Shown here in pieces: positions 33,611-41,109 of a stretch of DNA of 64,000 bases. A program made the position numbers and the translations under genes. This DNA comes from RPQJ01 sp041910015. GTDB taxonomy: Bacteria > Pseudomonadota > Gammaproteobacteria > Steroidobacterales > Steroidobacteraceae. The notes beneath the pieces were generated by a model. It saw only the letters and a list, made by a program, of their open reading frames with translations, was not told where the DNA came from and did no database searches. The stretch spans positions 1 through 64,000 of the forward strand of contig JAYRRR010000031.1 in NCBI GenBank assembly GCA_041910015.1, given 5' to 3'. Each line of letters begins with the position of its first letter. The first letter of the stretch is position 1.

Positions 33611-34066
33611 ATGGCGCTGCCGCCCGTCGTGGACACCCGGTATGAAGATGTGCGCGTTGGGGATGCGATCCCCGCGATCAGCATCGGTCCACTGAGTCAT
33701 ACCATGTTCCTGTTCATCGCCTCATCGCATCACGACTGGTACCCGGGCCACCACGACGTGGAGTACGCCCGCGCCCAGGGCCTGCCCGACATCTTCATGA
33801 ATGCGACGTGGCAACACGGGCTGTTCCAGCGCCTGCTCTGCGCCTGGGCCGGCCCCGATTCGATCCCGCGACGCATCAAGTACCGCATGGGACGACCGAT
33901 CGTGCGCCACGACACCGTGCAGGCGGGCGGGATCGTGACCGGCAAGCGGATCGAGAACGAGGAGCGTCTCGTCGATCTCGACATCTGGCTCGAGCGGCAG
34001 GATGGGAGCCGGGCCGCGACGGGCAGCGCCACCGTGGTCCTCTGTGCGCCAGGAGACGCGAAGTGA
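33611..34066 (+). CDS. MaoC-family enoyl-CoA hydratase, catalytic subunit
   Basis: A 151-residue single hot-dog-fold hydratase. The active-site Asp and His are D42 and H47 in HHDWYPGHHD, five residues apart as in the hydratase-2 motif, although the usual N-P is Y-P. The C-terminal strand VDLDIWLERQDGSRAATGSATVVL is typical. It would add water to a 2-enoyl-CoA made by the dehydrogenase pair. GGAG is 6 nt before ATG 33611; its end overlaps the next MaoC gene by 4 nt. Two stoichiometric MaoC subunits, one catalytic and one not, are the hallmark of ChsH1/ChsH2-type hydratases. Confidence 0.85.
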   Translation: MALPPVVDTRYEDVRVGDAIPAISIGPLSHTMFLFIASSHHDWYPGHHDVEYARAQGLPDIFMNATWQHGLFQRLLCAWAGPDSIPRRIKYRMGRPIVRHDTVQAGGIVTGKRIENEERLVDLDIWLERQDGSRAATGSATVVLCAPGDAK

Positions 34067-34638
34067 CCGACTCAGTGTTCGAGACCGACCCCGCCGGCTA
34101 CGTGTACCGCATCGGCACCGAGGAAGAGGGCATGCAGTGGATCGGACGCGAATCCGAGTCCGTCGAACAGCCCTGGCCGATCGACATCGAGCACATCGAG
34201 CACTTCGTCGAGGGGATCCAGGACCCCAATCCCCTTTACTGGAGCGAGGAGTACGGGAGGCAGACCCGCTGGGGCGGTCGCATCGCACCCTGGGGCGTCG
34301 TCGTGCTCACCGCCGAACACAGGGTCTGGCGGCCCGAGTGGATGGGACCGCCCGGAGAATCTTCGACCTTCTTCATGAGCGTGCCGCTGCCGGGCAATCG
34401 GCTGCTCGCGACCGACTACGAAATCGAGTGCTTTGCGCCGTTGCGCCCGGGAGATCGCGTATTCAAGAGCGAGCGCGTGATGGCCGTCGTGCCGAAGACG
34501 TTTCGCGTCGGCGTCGGCCACCAGGTGACGGTCAAGGCCTCGTACCGCAACCAGAAGGGCGACCTCTGCATCACTGACAGCCGCACGGTGTTTCGCTACC
34601 GGTTCGGTACCGGGGCGGGCTACCAGCCTGCCGCCTGA
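34063..34638 (+). CDS. MaoC N-terminal-type (FAS1-like dehydratase) protein, probable non-catalytic hydratase subunit
   Basis: A 191-residue hot-dog protein of the FAS1-like dehydratase group. It begins at GTG 34063, which overlaps the preceding stop, with AGGAG 7 nt upstream. The hydratase motif is partial: DPNPLY keeps D54 and N56 but has Y59 where the catalytic His is expected. In the mycobacterial ChsH1-ChsH2 complex the larger partner likewise lacks the catalytic pair and lines the substrate channel. Here the DUF35 part that is fused to ChsH2 is a separate gene (35817-36236). Likely partner of the preceding subunit. Confidence 0.83.
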   Translation: MTDSVFETDPAGYVYRIGTEEEGMQWIGRESESVEQPWPIDIEHIEHFVEGIQDPNPLYWSEEYGRQTRWGGRIAPWGVVVLTAEHRVWRPEWMGPPGESSTFFMSVPLPGNRLLATDYEIECFAPLRPGDRVFKSERVMAVVPKTFRVGVGHQVTVKASYRNQKGDLCITDSRTVFRYRFGTGAGYQPAA

Positions 34639-34651
34639 CCGGGCGGTACCC

Positions 34652-35809
34652 ATGAGCCGTTCACTGAGATGCAAGACCGCCATCGTCGGCATCGGCGCCA
34701 CCGAGTTCTCCGCAAACTCGGGCCGCAGCGAACGGCGGCTCGCGGTGGAAGCCGTGCTCGCGGCGCTCGAGGACGCGGGTCTCGGCCCCGACGACATCGA
34801 TGGCATCGTCAATTCGGACTTCGACGACACGAACCAGATCGACGTCATCAACGCCCTCGGCCTGCGCAACATCCGTTCCTATGCCACGATCCCGCACGGT
34901 GGAGGCTCGCCGTGCGGAACCGTTGCGCACGCGGCCATGATGGTGGCGAGCGGCGTGTGCGGCTGCGTCGTCGCGTATCGGTCGCTCAACGAGCGCTCGG
35001 GGCACCGTTATGGCAGTGCGGAGGCCGTGCCGGTGTTTCCCTGGGTGTATGGCCTGCACGCTCCGTATGGACTCGTGGTGCCCGGGGAGTGGACGGCCAT
35101 GCACGCCCGCCGGCGGATGATCGAATTCGGCGAGACGCGTGAGCAGTGGGCCGACGTGCCGGTGACCTTTCGTGCGCACGCGAACCGCAACCCGCGCGCG
35201 ATGCTCCACCAGAAGACGCTGACGCGTGAGGACTACCTCCAGGCGCCCGTCCTGGCCGAACCGCTGTGTCGCTATGACTACTGCCTCGAAACGGACGGAG
35301 CCGTCGCCTACCTCGTCACGTCGGCCGAACGCGCGCGGACGCTGGCCGCGACACCGGCATTCATCCACACGGCCGTGCAGGCGACCGGGTGTCCGGTCTG
35401 GTACCAGACCAACTGGTATCGTGGCTCGCTCACGACCGGCGACGAAGTCGTGGCCACCGCGGAGCGTCTCTGGCGTGAGAGCGGTCTCGCGCCCCGGGAC
35501 ATCGACGTCGCGCAGATCTACGATCATTTCGCGCCACTCGTGCTCACCTCGCTCGAGGACTACGGCTTCTGCGGGAAGGGCGAGGGAGCGCGCTTCGTCG
35601 GCGACGGGCGCATCGCCCACGACGGCGAACTGCCGCTCAATACCGCCGGCGGCCTGCTGTCGGAGGGCTACATCCACGGCTGGAACCTCATCCTCGAGGG
35701 TGTGCGCCAGGTCCGTGGTACATCGACTGCGCAGGTGAAGGACGTGGAGTTCTCGCTGGTCACGAGCTGCTGGGGCGCACCCACGAGCGCGTTGATCCTC
35801 TCGAAGTGA
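34652..35809 (+). CDS. thiolase-fold lipid-transfer protein, Ltp2-like retro-aldolase
   Basis: A 385-residue SCP2-thiolase-like protein: KTAIVGIGATEFS at the N-terminus, a GGGSPCGTVAHAA core helix, VAQIYDHFAPLVLTSLEDYGFC near residue 285 and LPLNTAGGLLSEGYIHGWN near 328. Ltp2/DitF-type members do not cleave 3-ketoacyl-CoAs; they split tertiary 3-hydroxyacyl-CoAs by retro-aldol reaction, releasing propionyl-CoA (or acetyl-CoA) and a ketone. They need a DUF35 partner, and one lies 7 nt downstream. Its position after a dehydrogenase pair and a MaoC pair matches the steroid side-chain order. The actual acyl group is unknown. Confidence 0.85.
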   Translation: MSRSLRCKTAIVGIGATEFSANSGRSERRLAVEAVLAALEDAGLGPDDIDGIVNSDFDDTNQIDVINALGLRNIRSYATIPHGGGSPCGTVAHAAMMVASGVCGCVVAYRSLNERSGHRYGSAEAVPVFPWVYGLHAPYGLVVPGEWTAMHARRRMIEFGETREQWADVPVTFRAHANRNPRAMLHQKTLTREDYLQAPVLAEPLCRYDYCLETDGAVAYLVTSAERARTLAATPAFIHTAVQATGCPVWYQTNWYRGSLTTGDEVVATAERLWRESGLAPRDIDVAQIYDHFAPLVLTSLEDYGFCGKGEGARFVGDGRIAHDGELPLNTAGGLLSEGYIHGWNLILEGVRQVRGTSTAQVKDVEFSLVTSCWGAPTSALILSK

Positions 35810-35816
35810 GTCGAAG

Positions 35817-36236
35817 ATGACGTCGCACAGGCAAGCACTTCCACGCCCGATGCCGCAGATCGACCGGGACCATGCCGAGTGGTGGGCGGCGTTGCAGCGC
35901 CACGAGCTGCTCGTGCAGGAATGCCCGCGCTGCCGGACCGTGGTTTTCCCGCCGGAGCCCGCGTGTCCCGCCTGTCGCCACCTCGAGCGTGGTTGGAAGC
36001 GGTCTGGCGGCAGCGGTAGAGTCTTCAGCTGGGTAGTCGTGCGCAGGACCTCGCATCCGTACTTCGCGGACCGGGTGCCTTACGCAGTCGTGCTGGTCGA
36101 GATGGACGAGGGGTTTCGCGTCGTCGGCAGCATCGACTGCCCGCTCGAGGAGTTGCGCGACGGGCTGCCGGTGGAAGCGGGATTCGAGGACCTGAGCGAG
36201 CAGGTGACCCTGATCCGTTTCCGGGTCGTTGGCTGA
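35817..36236 (+). CDS. DUF35 (rubredoxin-like zinc ribbon + OB fold) partner of the Ltp2-like aldolase
   Basis: A 139-residue protein with an N-terminal helix, a zinc ribbon formed by C36, C39, C50 and C53 (CPRC and CPAC) and an OB-fold ACDB domain with GSGRVFSWVVVRRTSHP near residue 68. DUF35 proteins bind thiolase-fold partners and complete their active sites or acyl-CoA channels, as in the Ltp2-ChsH2(DUF35) aldolase and in archaeal HMG-CoA synthase assemblies. The gene lies between the Ltp2-like gene and the CoA transferase with short gaps, so the aldolase subunits should be made together. Confidence 0.9.
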   Translation: MTSHRQALPRPMPQIDRDHAEWWAALQRHELLVQECPRCRTVVFPPEPACPACRHLERGWKRSGGSGRVFSWVVVRRTSHPYFADRVPYAVVLVEMDEGFRVVGSIDCPLEELRDGLPVEAGFEDLSEQVTLIRFRVVG

Positions 36237-36255
36237 CCCATCGCGGGGGGAAGGA

Positions 36256-38628
36256 ATGGCGGCGCTGCACGGGCTCAGGGTTCTGGACCTAGGCGACGGC
36301 ATCGCGGCGCCATTCTGCGCGCGCCTGCTCGCCGACGGTGGCGCCGAGGTCGTCAGGATCGCGAACCCGGCAGGCGAGAGCCGCGCGCAAGCCGATGCCT
36401 CCGATGCATTCCTGCATCAGAACAAGCGGTGTTGCCGGCTCGATCTCGCCACGGACGACGGACGCGACGCATTCAGGCGCCTGAGCGCCGCGTCGGACGT
36501 CGTCATCGAGTCGTCGCGCCCAGGGACGATGGAAGTGCTCGGGCTCGGCTACGATGCCCTGGCCGCGGGCAACCCTGGACTCGTCCTCGTCTCAATCACG
36601 GATTTCGGCCAGACCGGACCCTATCGGCATTTCGCTGGCGACCATCTCGCCATTTCGTCGCTCGGCGGCTGGGCCTGCACCTTCGGCGACACCGGTCGGG
36701 AACCGCTCCAGGTCGGGTTCCCCGTGATGTACTACATGGCCGGCATCTATGGCGCCATCGGTGCGCTCGCGGCACTGCGCGGTCGCCGCGTGGACGGCCG
36801 GGGCCAGCATGTCGACGTCTCCGCCCTCGAAGCCTGCCTGAACATGCTCTCGTACCCGCAGGTGCTGGAGCAGTATGGCTGCCCACCCCTGCGGCGGAAT
36901 TTCTCCGCCTCGCTGCAGACCTTCTACCTCGAGGCCCGCGACGGCTGGATCGCGCTGAATCACCTCTCGCCGAGCCAGTGGGAAAGCACCTGCATCATGC
37001 TCGGGTTGCCCCATCTGGCGCTGGATCCGACGCTGCTCTCGAACATGGAGAAGAAGCGCTCGATCGTGCCGGAGTTCATGGCTGCCGCAAACGAGTGGGT
37101 GAAGGACAAGACGCGGATGGAGGCTTTCTACGCCGCCCAGCAGTTGCAGATTCCCGCCGGAATCCCGTTTTCTGCAAAGGACCTGCTCGACTGCGACCAG
37201 CTCCTCGCTCGGGATTTCATGATCCGGACCGTGCAGCCGGGGCTGGGCGAATTCATGCAGCCGGGCGCACCGTTTCGGTCCGGTTCGCTGCGGACCGACC
37301 GAAAACCGGCGCCGACTCGAGACGAGCGCGATTCCGTGATGCCGAAGCCGGCTGGCCGGCCGGCGTCGCCGTGCACGGCGCCGCACGACCGTGCGGCCGC
37401 CAAGGCCCTGCTCGCCGGCATACGCGTGGCCGATCTGACGCACTATCGTTCGGGGCCGACGGGCACGTCGCTGATGGGTGGCCTCGGGGCGGACGTGATC
37501 AAGATCGAAGCGGCGCAGCGGCCGGACGGCTTCCGCTTCTTCAATACCTCGAAACCGGGCGACCCACGCTTCTACGAGATGGGCTCGTACTTCAACGCGA
37601 GCAACACCAACAAGCGGGGCATCACCCTCGATCTGAATTCGCCGCGCGGCAAGGAACTCTTCACGCAGCTCGTCGCGACGAGCGACCTGGTGATGGACAA
37701 TTTCTCGCCCCGGGTCATGGGCAATCTCGGCTTCGACTACGCCCGGCTGAAGGAGATCAATCCCCGGGTCATCATGATCTCGATGTCCTGCTTCGGACAT
37801 TCGGGTCCCTGGCGCGATTTCGTCGGCTTCGGCTATGTATTCGACCAGATTGCCGGCGCGGCGGCCGTCTCCGGCTATGCCGACGGCCCGCCGACCCACA
37901 TGATGGCGGCGTCCGACGTCACCTCCGGCATCATGGCCGTGTACGCAGCGCTCCTCGCGCTCGAGGAGCGCGAGCGGACCGGAGTGGGACAGTTCATCGA
38001 CCTGTCGCAGGTGGAGTCGCTCGCGTTCCTGCTCGGGCCGGAGATCATCGAATACCAGATTACGGGTGCGCAGCGGCAGCGGATGGGCAACCACGATCCC
38101 GTCCATTCACCGCACAACGTCTATCCGTGCCGCGGTGAGGACGAGTGGGTGAGCATCTCGGTCGAGTCCGGCGCGCAGTGGGCGGCCCTCGTGCGGGTCA
38201 TGGGGCGGCCCGAGTGGCTGCGGGACGCGCGTTATGCCAGCCCGGAGTCCCGCAAGGCGCACGAGGCGACGCTTGACCGCGAGATCGGCGAGTGGACCCG
38301 GGGCCAGGACAAGCGGGCAGTGATGGAGCGGCTGCAGGCGTGCGGCGTCACGTCGGCCGCCGTGCTCAAGCCCCTGGAACTCCTCGACGATCCCCACTTC
38401 GAAGCACGGGGCATGCACGGGAAGCTCGCGCGAGCGTACGTAGGCGAGCACCGCTACCCGGGTTTTCCGCTGCGCTTCTCGAATGCCATTTGCGGCCAGC
38501 GTACATCTGCACCGACCCTCGGGCAGCACAATGAAGAAGTCCTGACCGGCCTGCCTGGCGTGACCCGGGCGGAACTCGAGGCGCTCCGGAAGGCAGGCGT
38601 CATCGGCGAGCAGCTGGTGCGGCGATGA
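36256..38628 (+). CDS. tandem CaiB/BaiF-type (class III) CoA transferase, one half probably inactive
   Basis: A 790-residue fusion of two class III CoA-transferase domains (about 1-365 and 400-790), joined by a linker rich in Arg, Pro and Ala. Single-domain members are about 400 residues and use an Asp to form an acyl anhydride. The second half keeps it (D554 in ASDVTSG), but the first half has Tyr (Y159 in PVMYYMAG) at the aligned place, so only one half is likely to be catalytic. Start ATG 36256 has GGGGGGAAGG immediately upstream. It would activate the pathway acid by moving CoA from another acyl-CoA. It ends the eight-gene operon that begins with the CocE gene. Confidence 0.88.
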   Translation: MAALHGLRVLDLGDGIAAPFCARLLADGGAEVVRIANPAGESRAQADASDAFLHQNKRCCRLDLATDDGRDAFRRLSAASDVVIESSRPGTMEVLGLGYDALAAGNPGLVLVSITDFGQTGPYRHFAGDHLAISSLGGWACTFGDTGREPLQVGFPVMYYMAGIYGAIGALAALRGRRVDGRGQHVDVSALEACLNMLSYPQVLEQYGCPPLRRNFSASLQTFYLEARDGWIALNHLSPSQWESTCIMLGLPHLALDPTLLSNMEKKRSIVPEFMAAANEWVKDKTRMEAFYAAQQLQIPAGIPFSAKDLLDCDQLLARDFMIRTVQPGLGEFMQPGAPFRSGSLRTDRKPAPTRDERDSVMPKPAGRPASPCTAPHDRAAAKALLAGIRVADLTHYRSGPTGTSLMGGLGADVIKIEAAQRPDGFRFFNTSKPGDPRFYEMGSYFNASNTNKRGITLDLNSPRGKELFTQLVATSDLVMDNFSPRVMGNLGFDYARLKEINPRVIMISMSCFGHSGPWRDFVGFGYVFDQIAGAAAVSGYADGPPTHMMAASDVTSGIMAVYAALLALEERERTGVGQFIDLSQVESLAFLLGPEIIEYQITGAQRQRMGNHDPVHSPHNVYPCRGEDEWVSISVESGAQWAALVRVMGRPEWLRDARYASPESRKAHEATLDREIGEWTRGQDKRAVMERLQACGVTSAAVLKPLELLDDPHFEARGMHGKLARAYVGEHRYPGFPLRFSNAICGQRTSAPTLGQHNEEVLTGLPGVTRAELEALRKAGVIGEQLVRR

Positions 38629-38727
38629 GACGGCGTGGGCACGAAGGTCGTGCGCCGTCGTCGATGTGCAGGATCGTACGGGTCATGGAGGGGGCATGAC
38701 GGCCCCGACCGGGAGGAGCGGCACGCG

Positions 38728-39372
38728 ATGAAGCTCTACGTACACCCGTTCTCGTCCTACTGCCAGAAGGCGCTGATCGCCCTCTACGAAAACGCCACGC
38801 CGTTCGAGTACTGCAACATCGAAGAACCCGCTGCCGGCGCGGAACTGGCTGCACTTTCGCCGCTGGGCAGATTTCCGGTGCTCGTCGACGGCAACCGCAC
38901 CGTCCTCGAGAGCAGCACGATCATCGAATACCTGCAGTGGCGTCACCCAGGCCCCGTGCGGCTCATTCCCGACGGCGAAGCCGGCGTGCAGGCACGCATG
39001 CTCGATCGCCTGTTCGACAACTACGTCATGACGCCGATGCAGAAGATCGTGGGGGACCGGTTGCGTCCGGAAGAGGCCCGTGACGCCTACGGTGTGGCAG
39101 AGGCGCGGGCCATGCTCGGCCGCATTTACGCGTGGCTCGACGAACGCTGCGCTGACCGTACCTGGGCGGTCGACGCGGGCTTTACCCTCGCCGACTGTGC
39201 CGCGGCCCCTTCGCTCTTCTATGCGGACTGGGTGAACGAGATACCGGTCGGGCACGTCAACCTGCGGGCGTACCGTGCGCGGCTGCTCGCGCGGTCTTCG
39301 GTCGCGCGGGCGGTGGACGAGGCGCGGCCGTACCGACACCTGTTTCCGCTCGGGGCGCCGGAGCGCGACTGA
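38728..39372 (+). CDS. glutathione S-transferase family protein
   Basis: A 214-residue GST with thioredoxin-like N-domain (KLYVHPFSSYCQKALIALYE; the SSYCQK turn supplies the glutathione-activating Ser or Cys), cis-Pro loop GRFPVLVDGNR, ESSTIIEYL motif and an all-helical C-domain (FTLADCAAAPSLFYADWV). GGGAGGAG lies 9 nt before ATG 38728; the open frame upstream has no homology. It follows the CoA transferase by 99 nt on the same strand and may belong to the catabolic island, where GSTs act in isomerisation, ether cleavage or detoxification of electrophilic intermediates. Substrate unknown. Confidence 0.85.
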   Translation: MKLYVHPFSSYCQKALIALYENATPFEYCNIEEPAAGAELAALSPLGRFPVLVDGNRTVLESSTIIEYLQWRHPGPVRLIPDGEAGVQARMLDRLFDNYVMTPMQKIVGDRLRPEEARDAYGVAEARAMLGRIYAWLDERCADRTWAVDAGFTLADCAAAPSLFYADWVNEIPVGHVNLRAYRARLLARSSVARAVDEARPYRHLFPLGAPERD

Positions 39373-39395
39373 CGCGATCCGCCGGGCACGCCCGA

Positions 39396-39485
39396 TCAGG
39401 TCAGCGCCACGGCGCGCGCGACGATCGCCAGCCAGCCTGGCAATGCAAACAGGAGTCCGTAGAGCAGCCCCGCAACGACCGGACG
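39396..39485 (-). pseudogene. possible C-terminal fragment of a membrane protein
   Basis: Read right to left, this stretch encodes a hydrophobic tail (VVAGLLYGLLFALPGWLA and then IVARAVALT) ending at a TGA at 39396-39398, with no start codon or ribosome-binding site upstream. It looks like the last transmembrane helix of a larger protein whose remainder is gone. It is next to another truncated gene, which supports a rearrangement scar, but the fragment is short and could be chance. Confidence 0.25.
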
Positions 39486-39508
39486 AGCCGAAGCCAGAGG
39501 AGGCCACG

Positions 39509-39775
39509 ATGCGAGAGACCGGAACCGCCCGCCTGCACCGGGCCCTTCGTGCGCACGCCGACCACGTCTGTCGCACGTTCCTCGATCCCGACGCGCTGGC
39601 GAAGCTTCTGCCGCCGCGGGGGCTCACCGGCCATGTCCACGGACTCGATGCGCGCGTGGGTGGCCGGTACCGCATGTCGTTCACGCACTTCGGCAGCGAT
39701 CATGCGCATTCGTCCGGCGGCGAATACCTCGAACTCGTGCCGGACGAGCGCATCGTCCACACCGACCGCGGCAGC
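39509..39775 (+). pseudogene. SRPBCC/AHSA1-family gene, 3'-truncated
   Basis: An ATG with a strong GAGGAGG starts a START/Bet v1-like (AHSA1) protein: RALRAHADHVCRTFLDPDAL, LLPPRGLTGHVHGLDARVGG, YRMSFTHFG and GGEYLELVPDERIVHTDR follow the family closely for about 88 residues. The second half of the fold (the strand pairs and long C-terminal helix) is missing. The frame runs without a stop into the antisense of glcF as far as 40282. The break at about 39775, 36 nt before the glcF stop codon, looks like a deletion or recombination junction. Confidence 0.75.
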
Positions 39776-39810
39776 CGCCACATCGGGAGGAATGCGCCGG
39801 GCACCTGCCA

Positions 39811-41094
39811 TCAGGGCACGTCGTCGAGCCGGGCAGCGACGATTTCGATCCAGTGCAGGACAGGCTGCACACTCGCCCGGCGCAGGTGCTCCAGACAGCC
39901 GATGTTCGCGGTGGCGATCACGTCCGGCCGGTCGCCGCTCAGTGCGGCGAGCTTGCGCGACCGCAACTCGTGCGACAGCGCCGGTTGCAGGACCGAGTAC
40001 GTGCCGGCCGAACCGCAGCAGAGCGTCGGCTCCGTCGTCGCGACGAGTTCGCATCCGGCGACCCGCAGGATGGCCTCGACCTTGCCCCGCGTCGCGGCGC
40101 GCTGGCCATGCTGCAGCGTGCAGGGCGACTGCCACGCGACTCGCAGCGTACGCGTCGGAGAACCGAGCGCGGCGGCCAGCGCCACAGGGTTGACGACCTC
40201 GCTCAGGTCCCGCGTCGCCGCCGCGACGCGCGCCCCGGTCAACCGCGTGGCAACCGGTTCATGCCGCAGGGCATGGGCGTAGTCCTTGACGAACACGCCA
40301 CAGCCGCTCGCGGTGCTGACGATGGCCTCGACGCCGCCGTCGAGCAGGCGCGCGCCCACATCGACGTTGGCGCGCACCTTGCGCAGAGCGACGTCCGTCC
40401 GGCCGAGATGATGGTCCATGGCGCCGCAGCAGTCGATGTCACGGGCCTGCACGAGCGAGAAGCCGAGGCGGTCGAGCACGCGCGCGGCGGCGGCATTGAT
40501 CTCCGGCGCGAGGGCAGGCTGCACGCAGCCTTCGAGCACGGCCATGCGCCGGGTGTGACGCGGCGCAGGCCAGAGCGGTGACGAGGCCGGGCGGTATCGT
40601 TGTGGTGCGGCCTCGATCTTGCGCCGGTCGGGCACGTGCGCCCGCAGCCACGCCGGCAGCAATGGCCGCACGACGCGTCCCGCCCGCACGAGCAGACGGA
40701 ACAGCACGCGACGCGTCGCCACCGCGAGCAGCGTCGAACGCAACCAGCGTTCGCGGCGTGAGCGGGGCAGGGGCGGCGGCTGGCGGGCGACGAGTTCCCG
40801 CCCCAGATGGACCAGCCGGCCGTATTGCACGCCGGAAGGACATGCGGTCTCGCAGGCGCGGCAGGTGAGGCAACGGTCGAGGTGCGTCCGCGTCGTCGCG
40901 GTCGCCGACCCCTGTTCCAGCAATTGCCTGACCAGGTAGATCCGGCCACGCGGGCTGTCGAGTTCGCTGCCCGTGACGCGGTAGGTCGGACAGGCGGGCA
41001 GGCAGAAGCCACAGTGGACACAACGACGGATGAGCTCGGCGGCCTCGGTCGCGGCAGCGGAAGCGACCAGCGAATCTGCAGGGCGTGCGTGCAT
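39811..41094 (-). CDS. glcF: glycolate oxidase iron-sulfur subunit GlcF
   Basis: GlcF passes electrons from the GlcD flavoprotein towards quinone during oxidation of glycolate (or D-lactate) to the 2-oxo acid. The 427-residue protein has two [4Fe-4S] motifs, C25-C28-C31-C35 and C75-C78-C81-C85, and two CCG-type domains (DIDCCGAMDHH and TLCCGSAGTY), the family's usual set. It is the last gene of rpiA-glcD-glcE-glcF on the minus strand, 15 nt after glcE. The gene end is next to the truncated SRPBCC gene. Confidence 0.93.
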   Translation of the reverse strand: MHARPADSLVASAAATEAAELIRRCVHCGFCLPACPTYRVTGSELDSPRGRIYLVRQLLEQGSATATTRTHLDRCLTCRACETACPSGVQYGRLVHLGRELVARQPPPLPRSRRERWLRSTLLAVATRRVLFRLLVRAGRVVRPLLPAWLRAHVPDRRKIEAAPQRYRPASSPLWPAPRHTRRMAVLEGCVQPALAPEINAAAARVLDRLGFSLVQARDIDCCGAMDHHLGRTDVALRKVRANVDVGARLLDGGVEAIVSTASGCGVFVKDYAHALRHEPVATRLTGARVAAATRDLSEVVNPVALAAALGSPTRTLRVAWQSPCTLQHGQRAATRGKVEAILRVAGCELVATTEPTLCCGSAGTYSVLQPALSHELRSRKLAALSGDRPDVIATANIGCLEHLRRASVQPVLHWIEIVAARLDDVP

Positions 41095-41109
41095 GGCTCG
41101 TCGCCGACG

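Noticed and set aside
39776..40282. Continuation of the SRPBCC frame as a longer fusion protein
   Set aside because: The extra residues are antisense to glcF and show no fold or homology, so the gene is treated as truncated.
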